Assembly: GCA_003342815.1 (NCBI GenBank)
Contig: PTEX01000234.1
Location: 183,132-247,131, forward strand
DNA length: 64,000 nucleotides
DNA from: Eudromia elegans
Taxonomy: Eukaryota; Chordata; Aves; Tinamiformes; Tinamidae
Direction of reading: 5' to 3'
Part shown: one piece after another, positions 11,715 to 23,700 of the stretch
Numbering within the stretch: position 1 is the stretch's first letter
How the letters are laid out: each line of letters starts with the position of its first letter
Notes under the pieces: model-generated
The model's database searches: none
What the model was told of the DNA's origin: nothing
What the model saw: only the letters and a program-made list of their open reading frames with translations
Position numbers and translations under genes: made by a program

Positions 11715-14700
11715 GTTGGAGAATGCTGCTGTCTGACGTAGAGCTAGAGCGCTCCTTTCTCCCCGCAGGAGTCATGGTCAACCCCCAGGGTCCACCCAGG
11801 GCCAGACCTGCGGGCGTCACCTCCCCAGGACCCCTCCTGCCTCCCTATGGTGCCGTAGTTGGAGCTTTGCTTCACCTCCTTGTGTATCTTGTCGCTGTGC
11901 TGTATAGGTAATGCTTTCTTTTTCCTTCCCTCACTTTCTAAAAAAGGAAGTTGTTTGTAAATTTGCAATATTTCCCAAGGTTCTGGGGCCGTGCCTGGGG
12001 TCCATGGCTGGAAGCAGTGGAGCTGTGAGTACTTTAAGCCTATGGAATTCAACTCTCTACTTCATCCTAAGTACTGTGTTTGAAATAAGCCTGGACTGGC
12101 CAATGGACTGCCAAAAGTTGGTCTTGTCTCGAGACAGCTTTATGCTTATTTTATACCTTGAATTACTGTGTTTGGGCCTTGATGGTGCAGAGGGAAACAG
12201 GAGCCTTCTAGTGCCCCCGCAGAGCACCAGCTGGGGCTGTGATGGCCAGGTGTGCACAGCTGCTCTCCTCACCTTTTCCATAGCTTTGTTTCCCTGGCTT
12301 TTGTTATCTGGACATTGCTGGCAAGTGTTGCTACATGTCACATAAACAGAGGGCCATTGTCATTTGCTGCAAATAACTGCGTATGTTTGCAATGTTTACG
12401 AATACAAACCGTTTCAATGGGCTGGGTGCTCACACTCATATACTCAATACACACTCGTAAAAGAGGCAGCCTGAGCAAAAGGCCTCCAGAAGGGAAGAGA
12501 AGATCTCAGTCACGCAGGAAAACCTGAGCTGCCCAAAGCTGCCTGCGCCCACTGAGATGAGCCTAGAAACCTGAACCAGCCACAGGACAGCTCTCACCTC
12601 TGGCTTAGGGTATTTTTCTTTTATGATGGATTGAATAAACGTGTTAATCGTAAGAGAACGTCTAAATTCAGCATAGATGTAATTTAAAGAGGAAGCAGGG
12701 TTAACTTTTGCAGAGTTTTATCTGCCAAGCTGCGTGAAGTGTTTTGTGATGATGCGCTCGTGCACGCTCTGTGCAAAGAGGTTAGAGGGGTCTGCCTGTC
12801 CAAGGGCCGCGGGAGACGCTGGGGCAGAGGTGACCTTCGGTGCTCGTCTTGCTCTCGGGTTGCCTTGTGCTGTTGTCTGTGCCGCAGCGGGCAGCCGGGC
12901 GGGCGGCCAGCCGCGAGCAGGGGCGCCGTGGCATGCGCACGGGAGCGGGCACGGCTCGGCGGCCGCACGCGCGCCGGGGCCGCCTCGCGCCCCCTCCGTG
13001 CTCAGTGGGGCTCCTGAAATGAGCGAGACGCCCCGGCTCGGCTCCCAGCCCTGCTGCGAGCTTCCGATGGGATTCTTAGGCCAGTCGTTTTAATCTGTCT
13101 GTGCCCCAGTTCCTCATCAGGGAAACTGAGCTAATATTTACTGATTTTGTCTTTCTATTTAGAGGAAGATATCAGTGATTCCTACGTGGCTTAGGAACAA
13201 TTTTTTTTTTTTTTTTTAATAGGATTTGTGTACCTAAATGTCAGAAATTCATTTAAATTCCTGTTCTCTGATTACCAGTGTTGGAGGTGATACTGTTTGG
13301 GGTGGGCATTTCTGAGTACTACAGCTACACAAAATAAAAATTGAGAAATTAACATTCACACATAGTTTGATCTGCTTTAACTGTGTTATCAAAGGGGCAC
13401 TTTTTTCTGTGGTGTTATAATCATGCAGGGGACACTTGGATGCTGCGCAGGTGCCTTAGAAGGGCTAGCAGTGCTGCTGATGACGTTTCTCAGTGCTTCT
13501 TGACATCTGTATCTCAACCAGCCCTAATTTTTCCATCACTCCTCTTTCATAAGGACCAGCTCGTGCCAAGTGCTGAGGGACTTGTAGCAGTTGCGGCTAT
13601 TGCAGCATTTGGATGCGCGTGAGACAGGAAAGCCAAGAGGGCTGGGACAGCTCAGTGGAGATATTGCAAAACTAGGAGAGTTCCCGGGGTTTACACAGGG
13701 ATTTTACAGGAAATCATCTGATATAGGACCTGTGGGGTTAGGAGTTGTGGGGGCAACAAGGAGTGGGGTAGGGTATCAGATGGGTGCAACATGATTTTGT
13801 ACTAAAAATTATTCCTATCATGGCTCTTGAGTTTCTCTTATGGCATTCTGTGCAGGAGCACAGCAGCCCTGGAATGGGTGTCTGTAACTCCAACATCATT
13901 TCTGCCTCAAAATGCACTGCCTTGACTTGCTTGTGAGAGATGCAAAGGCTGCCTCATAGGCCAAATGCTGCTTTTGGATGTGTCTGCAAGTCAAAGAGCC
14001 GTGATGGCAACACTGGGTCGGACCAAAGGACCATCTATCTCTGTGCGCTCTGTGTAGCGATGGCCGGTAACGGGAGCCTAGAGCAAAAGGCAGCATGAAG
14101 GCATTTAAGGAACATGTTTGCTCTGGTAGACTCCTGTGGAGTCCAGCAATCGAGGGCTGCGGGGCTTCCTGAATCACAAATTGCTGCTCGCCCAGTGAAG
14201 TTAACGCACCTTCCTGTATGTGCATAACGTTTTTAGGAACCCTTTTATACTTTTGGCCTTCACAGTATCCTGTGGCAGAGTTTGGCAAGCTAATGGGGGC
14301 AAAAGGACTTGCTTTGTTTTAAAGTTTCAGTGTGATGATTTCATATGATACCTGCTGAGCCTTCATCCCATGGGAAGCGGTGACTGGCCCTTGTCTATTC
14401 ACCATTCCCTAGACAGCTGCCATTTCGTACAGTTTTGCTATAGACAACAATTCTGTTGTCTTGCCAAATTTATTTTTGTTATTATGTTATTAATTTATTG
14501 TTTGATGAATTTTTTTGTTTTATGAAACTTATTTTCCACAGTTCTACGTAACGTGATGTAAGATATGGCTATATATGAGAAAGCAGATTAGGAACTTAAA
14601 AAATATTTGTTCCAAGTTGTTTTTTTATCATTGTCGGAGTACTTTTCAGCACAGTGTCTTTGTCATGGCTTAGAGATTTTAAACTGTGTCAAGCTATCTG

Positions 14701-17700
14701 TTTAAATCTGTATTTTTTTCTAGTTCCTTAATTTTCCACAGTATGTCTCCATATGGATATGCTCTTTTTTTTTTTTTTTTTTTTGCAGTTATGCTGAGCA
14801 GCTGTTCTTGAAAAAGTAGGTTTGTAAACTGTATTTTCATGTTTGCTTTTACTAATCACCTTAAAGGTAACATTGCATGATGTATAGCCCTGTGACAAAA
14901 CTTGCTCTCTGGGTGTTTGTTTATAGCTGGAAATAAACACCCTTTTCAAGAAAAGTGACATGACACTGGTGACACTTTCCATTTGTTTCCTATGACAAAC
15001 TTGTGGAAGTGACAAGCAATTCATTGGAAAGGAGCAATGTTTTCTGCTGCTGCTGGGCGTTCATGTTTCTGTTGGCTCTGCATGTTTGTGTGTGGAGCAT
15101 GATCATTAGAACAGGCACCGTCTTCACTGCATGAGAAGTCCTGTGTCGTTTTTTTGTTGCACCAGCCATTAGGATCTGCATGTTTTGATGCCTGTTTTGA
15201 TTGTTGCTGTGAAAGAAATGAATGCTGAGGTTGTCGCTGCAGAGTATATGGACTGTGTTAGCAGAGAGAATTATATCTAGGCTGTTAATCGCCCTCTTAT
15301 GATAAACTATCAAGCCTGAAGCCTGTTTACTTGGGACAGAGAGCTCACAGTGGGCCCACGATGCACCCAGATGGGTACAATGGGGAATAATGTCAGTCAC
15401 TAATGGAACTGAAAAAATATATCCATAGAAGGAGAATAAACACATCTGAAGTAAGTACAACATGCAACAGCATGATGATTTGCCTTTGTGAATGAGGCTG
15501 CAGATCTTTTCAAAACCAGTATATCATTTTTTCCATATTAAATGCTGAGATGTTGATGTTTCAGATATGCTTCACGTCTTAAGCTTGAAAATGCTGCACA
15601 GTTTTACGTCTGTTTGGCATTTAGTTCTTATTTTTAATGATTGTAAGGTGATGACTCCACTAGAGAACCTAGCGGATATTCCCTGTTTATAGTAGTAACA
15701 CTGTAGATCAGAAACCAATTTTTAGTTATTTATTTATTTTATGGAATTTTGATAGTAGAATATTTGGCCCAAGATTTCTATAGCTATCAAAAAATTATGG
15801 ACCAGACAAAGACTAAGAATCTGATTTTCTTCTCTACTTACTTTAAGCCAGAACAAGGAAACCTAAGAATAGGGCCAAAAATCAATATCCCATTTTGTTT
15901 TTTTTGAGTTTGCTGATACAAAAATATTTGACAGCACTAGTGTGATGGGTTGTTACCCTGCAGCTTGTGCCCTCTAGCAGAACCCTGGTTTCTCAATGTA
16001 CTTTTTGTGGTTGTTTCTGGCTGTGGCTTTTATTGTAGCTGTTTATGAAAGAAACGGGAGAAGTGGGAGTTGATCTCATATCTCAAACACCACTTAGCAA
16101 AAATCTTTGATCTAAGAAACTCACAAGGTTTGGATCTGCCTATGTATCCTTTGAATCCATTGCCATTGTAAGAGATGTCACTCATTGCTAGAGCCTGCTA
16201 CACAAGTTAGATAGATGTTTAGTGATAAGATTCTTTTCTTTTTGGAGTAGCTATGGACTGCTTCAATACGGGAAATGTTTTGGTTTTGTCAGAACCTTAA
16301 TGCCCAAGAGCGAATGCTCTTAGGCCAAGATAGCTGTCACTTATGCACTAATCCCGTCTAATTCCCGAAAACACGGGCTGTGCCGTAGCAAGCTCGCGGG
16401 GAGCCACTCTGATCTCATTCTCATTTGTTGCATTAAGCTAACTCATGTGTGCGAGATTTAACATTGCAAGTTTGACATCCTTACGAAAGGCCTCGGTTCC
16501 CATCAACCTTCTAACCTCAAAGGAGCAGAAAAGCAGAGAACTACGGAAAAGAATAAAATACTTAATTTGAAGATGCAGTCGCTGCCCTGTGATGATAGCA
16601 GCTTTGAGATGTGCTCCTGGCAATATACGTTAATTCACAATGCCCACACAAATTACAGGTGTGTAAATACTCCCTATTTTTTTTTTAAGGAGAGAAATAT
16701 TATTTCTGGTATTTTGGAGAGGCGGGACATTGATAAGATTTTTTTTTCTGTCTCATAAAATAGACCTTTAAGGATATACCTAACATCCCGTGCTACTAAC
16801 AGAGTACTTGATTCAAATAATAAAGCCTTTATGCTGCTCATGTTGTTGCTTGAAGCCCTCGTCGGGATGGCTGGAGTGTAGTAGGAAGCAGAGCTCCTGG
16901 CATAGCTCACCAGACCACAGGGAAGTGAACGCCGCCGTCAGAGGGGAGACCACTGCCCAAAGAGCAGCTGTTTCCCAACACTTTTACATTTCTTGTGGAA
17001 ATGAACATAACGTGCATTATGGTGGTGATTGCTACTGGAAAGCAAGGGCAACAGTTCTTTCATGAGCCCAGCTAATGAAAAACCGCATAACTTAAATCCA
17101 GATTATTCTGTGAACATGATAAATGACAGGAAAGCTTAGGTTTCTTTGGTAGGCGTGTTGAAAAATCCAACATAATTCAGTGTGTATGTTTTTTTAGAAA
17201 ACAGTTTATTCCAAGTAGAGTTAACACTGGGCTCTTTGTGCAGAGGGGCTTGTACCATCTGTGCAGCCACAGCTGCAGACCTGGGGCGCTTTCAGCTCCT
17301 TCCCACATCACTGGTCTTCTGCTTAATGCTTCTTTCCCTCCGCAAGTCACTCTCTGAATTCCAAGAATTCCTAGAAGTTTTGCTCTATTTGTTAGTAGGG
17401 CTGCAAAAATCTGCACTGTAGCGTCTGTCCCATGTGGACGCCTGAAGCATGGCTTCTTTGTTTCACTGTGGACCACAGACCAGGACACGCTAAAGTAGCT
17501 ATGAGGCACTTATATTATTTCCAACAGAGTACTGTATTTATAACATTAGGTTTCTCTAAATATGTCCTCAGGAAACTGGTAGTAATACTGGCATTTTTTG
17601 TAGCAAAAGGGTGTTTTTGAAGCTCCTCAAGTAAGGAGGATTGTCTGGCATTGCAGTCTCGTATCCTCTACGAGCATGAAATGTTAAATGACAGATTAGG

Positions 17701-20700
17701 AGCTCCTGTTCTTTAGCTTCGTAGCAGGATATAATAATTACTGTGTATCACAGTCATTTTCTTCCTGTCTCAAGGCAGCTGATGGCTGATGAGATGCTCT
17801 CTAAGTATGGAAGAGTGGCAAAGCAGATATCTTGCATACATCGTATTCACACTTGCTGTTGCTCCGAGTGGCGTTAGGGAATGGTCTTCAGCTGCTATAT
17901 TCCTCTTGAAAATGACAGAATTGCACACAGCAAACAGTACCAGATATGTCAAGCCTTTTGCAGAACCCGCTGAGAACTGGGACAGTCACTGACTGAGGTT
18001 GGCCTTCTGGAAGGTCTAGCTGCCCACATGGCTGTGCCACCTCTCTGCTTGGTTATGACAGGTTTTCAGTTTGTCCACATGCCAGGTTATCTGCGGCTCT
18101 TCTGCCAGCTGGATGGTTACAGTAGCCTGCGAGATCAATAATATGACATTAGAAATTTAGTGTGCATAATTGAGATTTGAAAAACAGCAGCTGAGCTGGG
18201 CATCTTTCTTGAATGTTAATGTCACCCTTTAATCATCCAGGCATGCCTAACAATTTTCTTCATTTGTTTTTAGGGATGGCAGTAAGATAAAGAAACAAGA
18301 TGCCCCAGCCCACTGTGCTCTTCACTGCTGTAAGGATGGGCCGGTAAGAAATGGCCACGTCGGGCAGCGGCCACCCGCCATCAACCCTGAGAGACTGAAA
18401 GATTTTGCTGAGGAAGACTACCTGAACGGGGATGTGAAGACGTGGGAGATGAAGATAGTGAGTCGTAACGAGGAGCTGCTTGGGGATGCCCATTCCCGAA
18501 TCCCGCAGAAAAGCAGTGCGACCAGCCTGTCGAGCTGTAACAAGCTGATTCGGTTTGAAGACATTAATGCAGCAGCTTTCAAAATCCAGTGTGGTGTTCA
18601 GAAGACACCCTGCATGGTAGGCAATTTGTATAGATCGGCATTCTCTAAATCCTTCCTTAAAATGACCAAGATGACTGATTTTCATATTAGTTGTCAGCAT
18701 CTGTCAATACTCATTTTCTTCTCATCTCTTCACACTAACGTAAATCCTCAAAGAGGGCAGTGACCTATGAGAAAAGGATGAATGGCATCAGGCACAGCCT
18801 TCATGCAGTATGATATCATGAACGTGGAGTGGGCAAACACACGTGCAGCGTGGGTGGTGAGGGGGCCGTGCAGGAAGGAGGGAGCAGAGCCAGCCGGCCT
18901 TGTCGTCTCACTCGGCATCTTGTGTCACCAAGCCCGCAGTGTGTTGTGCCTGAGGCGCACGCGCACCTCTAGACAGGGTGTTTGTGCTTTGCTTGTGTGG
19001 AAAGACTATCCCAGGGAGAGAAGAGAAGCATTTATATCATAGCTAGCAAGCTGGGGATTGTGAGCACTGCATGTCAGCAGTTGACAACCCTGGTCATACT
19101 TGTTAGTTGAGTTCAGTACTGCTTTATGAAGGTAGGTCAGTGGGCAGGGAGAGGGAGAGAGGCCTGAGTTGATGTGCAAGGCAGACCCAGCCAGCCTGGG
19201 GCCACGTGCGTGTCTGCCAAGGACCTGTGCTTGTGGGCACCTGGGCTAGCTGGGTCATTGCAGGACCCAGCTCATGCCCTCTGCTCAGATGGATGAGGGC
19301 AGCAGCTCAAAACCAGCAGCACCTGCATCTCAACCAACCCCACAAGCCATCTGCTTGGCCACAAAGATTTGCTGCAGCTCTTAAAATGGAGATGACCAAC
19401 GTACCCTAATGTGGGGAAAGGTGAGACTGCACCCAGGAGTCCCTCTTCTGCTCCTGCAGCTATCCACAGAATGTGAAATTTTTCATAAAGTGGTCGTGCT
19501 GCTTCCACGTAGTTAAATTCTCTCTGGCCAGTTCTCACCATTTGTTCTTAGGCAGCATAGCCCCTTAAGTAACTTGTTTTTCTTGGGTGTCCCTGGCAGA
19601 TTAACGCTGCACAGTTTATGCCCTTTCTGCTTTCACTGTGGCAAGCTGAACAGACCAACTTTCTTTAGCCTCATTTGTGAAATAAAATCTTAGGATGATT
19701 GTGCTAGTGGGAAATCTATTTGTCTTGCTGTGAAGATAGCCTGTGACTGTTGCTATTCATAAATATATTCATGCAGAAGTCGTTAGTATACATTCCATGC
19801 ATTAACTCAAAAGAAAATTATCTAAAGTGCAATGCTGTGTGCAAGAAAACACGGGTAACTTTTGTTTTATTTCCTCATCAATGAGAAGACTTCCTTTCAC
19901 ACATACATATATATTTGGATAAAAAAGCATGCACAGCTAAAAAAGCATTCAACTTAATTGAATGAATTTTTGCAGCCTGCAGTTTGATCCCTAATCTTCA
20001 GGTAAGCCCAAGGGTGCAACTCCCCACTGGATCCTTGTGCAGGAGCGTGCCTGGAGCTGAGACACGGCACCATGAATGATACTAAAACATCTGGTAGAGG
20101 TTGGGATTATAGGAAAAAGAACCAAGGATTTTAGCATTAAATCAGCTGCTTTGGCTGCCAATGTACGGGTTTCAGATGTTGTTTTGTGTTAGATTTCTGG
20201 ATGCCACATGGAGGCTGCACTGGGGTGTGTTGTGTGTTAGACAGAGTCTCTAGTTCCTAGACAGGATCAAGGTGACAAAAGGGGAAAGTTACTGGGAGGG
20301 AGGTTCACTGAGTCTTACAAGGTCACACATCAGGTTAGTACAGCTGAAATAGCACCGACACCCTCTCTGCCTATTGTTAGAGGTAGCTGCTATATTTAGG
20401 TCTGATGAAAAAAGAAAAACTCAGCTGAAGGAATGATTTGAAGAAGGAAAGGATAACCTACAGAGTTTGGTTATTGAGTATCAAAATTCAAATAGACATA
20501 TCAAAGCTATGCAGTGAATTAACAAGGCTTATTTTAAATGCAGGAGCCTTAGCAATTTTACAAAGTCACAAGACTAGCCTCCTTAAAGCAATTTTGTCAT
20601 TGTTCACTATAGAATCCAAGATGCTCTACAAAAGCAAATATAGTAAAACTAATGTGAAGAACTAGGAAGGAAGTATCTATTTTCCAGTGATTTTGTCCTT

Positions 20701-23700
20701 TCTTCACAGTGTAGGCTGTTATCCTATTATTTTACTCAGAACTTGCCACTCTTTCAGTTCTAAATTTCTAGAACTAGATTTTCATAGTGAGTGAAATCTG
20801 TGCTCTTACATTTTTCAGGATTTTCAGAAACAACATAAAGAATCTGGCCCCACCTATGGGTGAGGAAGTTAATAAATGTTTGTAAATCCTAGAAAGCCTG
20901 GAAGCATTCATTTGAAATATTTAGTTTAATTACTTGTTTGAATTTTACCAACATCTGGATGTTTTGTTTAACTGAAGCAAGTACCTGTTTCAGGTGTGTC
21001 TAATTTGCAGATATACCTAACACTTAATGTCTCACTTTACTAGAACTGGTAAACATGTAAAACTATCCGGTTATTATAACTATCTGTATGTACGCTTGCA
21101 CTTGCATGCCTTTTGAGAAAAATATTTGAAATATCTTGCTATGCTGTCTCCTAATCTATCTTTTTGTGACTTGTCATAAACAGGGACTTGATTCCCTAAA
21201 TCCACAGGTTTTCACTCTCTTTTGCAACTGATTGAAGTTGGGTTCCAATTCCACAGGGTTACTGGATCTCTAGTTAATAATAAATTTTGTTTAAAAAATA
21301 ACAAATGAAAACAAAATAACAAATGAAAACAAATGAAAACAAACAAACAAGAAAGAAATGACAACAGATAATACTGAAAATGAAGTTTTTCCATTTTAAT
21401 TTTTCCATTTCTACTTTTTCCATATTTCTATAACAATACTTCTATACTCCAGTACTCTAGGCTGTCAAAGCAGTATGGAGTGGACATCTACCTAAAGAAA
21501 GAGTTCCTCCAGTACACGGGCTCTGTGAAGGAAAGAGGTGTACTCCACCTTCTGACATCATTGCCTCAGGTATGACAAAACGGCCATGCTCAAAAAGAAG
21601 TAGATCACTTGTGCTTTACAGAAGCTGAGCAGAAATAAAACTCATCTTACTGGCAATGTCCATAGTCTTCCAGTGTTTCTGCACTTTCGAACCACTGTGC
21701 TGTTTAAGCACATGGATAAGTCTGCAAATGCCTGAATATCACATGTTTTACTTACTTATTTACACTTGACAAATCTACTGGATTTTTTGGTGATGTGCTA
21801 AAAATAATTTGAAAGAAGAGTTTGCAAAATGTAAACTTAAGCATTTTTCTTTAACGTTTGGATAAAGGTGTTTTTATCTGTATTATTGTTCTGACATGTT
21901 GAAATGATGATGAAATCAAGTCACAAGAATGAATCTAGATCACTGATGGATTTTGCAATTAATTTAAATATCATTACGTGACTTTTTTATCATCTATTGT
22001 AGGAGATTATTTGGTTTCTGCAATATAGTAATAACTATAATTGGCATGATATTTCTGAACTAACATTCAGGAGCTTTGGTTATTCCTGCACTCTTACAGT
22101 AATATAAATAATGAATAATAATTCTTTCTATTACAAGAAAACTTGAAATTATTTCCTATAGGCAGGGAAGAAGGACTTTGGAGTTAGATGGAGTTTTGCA
22201 GAACAAGAATCGAACCTTGAGAACTAAAGGAAAATAAAATGAGCTTATACTATGCTAGCTTTGTGTGTTAGGTGCTATGATCACCCAGACATGCATATAC
22301 TGTATCATATTATCACTATATGATCAGACAGTACAGGGAGAGAAAAAAAAAAGACTAAAAGTCTTTTAAGTAGGAGGAAGTTGGAACGCCAGAATGATCC
22401 CTGATCGTATGAGACCAGTTTGTGACACTGCATAACGTGCAGTAAGTAATCCTGTTTTGTAGGAGCAGCAAAGAAAGGGGGTGATCGTGGCTTCGGACAG
22501 TAACTTCTCCATGGCTGTTGCTTACCATGCCTCGGAGCTCCGTATCCCCGTGTTCGTCATCATGTCAACCAGCACCTCCCCTGCCCGAGTGAAAACGTGC
22601 CGTGACTACGGTGCCATGGTCATCTCCTACGGCACCACCGCCAAGGACTCCCAGACACATGCGAGAAGGCTGGCGCAGGAGAACAGCTACCTCTACCTCG
22701 AAGAGTACGTGGCAAGTGCAGACACTGGCTTTCCCTATCCCTGTTTATTACAACTTTCCCTGAGGTGTCATTAATTTAAGATTTGATCCAAGGTCCTCAA
22801 AAGGTCTACCTGGAACATGGACAGTTATATGTTTTCAGGTACAAATCATGAATCTGCATGTAATGGCTTGGAAACCAAAATGCACTATCCTTCCCCAAAT
22901 TAGGCAAATGTTCTGACTGGGAATGGGCTGGGCTGGTATTACCCTGTGTGCTGTGTTATTTTTTTATGAAACCCTGTCCGCGTGCATTTAGATTAGCATT
23001 CTTTTTTGGTCTCTGTCTTTGCAGTTAGGACATTCAAAGTCATCCTTTAAAGCAAAGGGTTCAGTGACATGGTATAAAGCAAGGAATGATTCATGCTGTG
23101 AAGATACTCGCCTGCCTGGCATGACTGACAAAACTGGGATACTGGCTTGAGAGAAGGGGATTAAGGGGAGACTTCACTCATGTGTTTAAAGCAGCTAAAG
23201 ATGATTATAAATTTAAGTTTGTGAACTACCTGAGGTCACTGAGTAAGCTGGATCTAATAGAAAGATAATTAGAACAAGAAAAGCCAGGCAGAAGTATTTA
23301 AATTGTGCTACTTCCCTCCTTTCCCTTTTTTCCTACAGTATTCTCTGCCTCTTCCCTCCCTTTTCTGTTTCTCTTACCCTTTTCCAAGGAAAACCACCAA
23401 AAGGGTGGAGGGGGTGAATCAGCAGCATGACGTAATGAGCAGTGGCTCTGTTGGGCTGAGCTGGACTGTCCGGCTCCTTCCCCACCAGCTCTGAGCGGGG
23501 CCGCTCGCCCTCTCGGCCCTTGTCCGGCACCTGCGGTGAGTGCCCGTTCCTGTCTGCCCCTTGGGACTCCTTGTCATAGACTTGGCAATACTGACGAGTA
23601 TGGTAATAGAATACGGTAATAGAAAGAGCATCAGAGAATGAGTGAGAAAGTCCTTAGTTCTTTCCTAGTGGGTTTTTACATATCTATTTCGGGGAAAACG

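Larger units (their letters stand above)
11715..18273 (+). other. Intron 1 of the dehydratase-like gene
   Basis: About 6.6 kb. It holds a CpG-rich patch at 12830-13040, a MIR-like relic at about 13068-13155, T-runs at about 13200 and 14766, and an old antisense CR1 fragment at about 14000-14400. The rest is unique AT-rich sequence in which I see no exon. Confidence 0.5.

Noticed and set aside
11725-12345. Frames after exon 1 (for example 11911-12345, 144 codons) as exons
   Set aside because: They have no family similarity, and the neighbouring exons already join in phase without them.
22705-22774. Continuation of the exon 4 frame ([12 protein letters not shown]...) to its stop
   Set aside because: GAAGA/GTACGT is a good donor, and the family alignment resumes exactly at 27172 with a matching phase.
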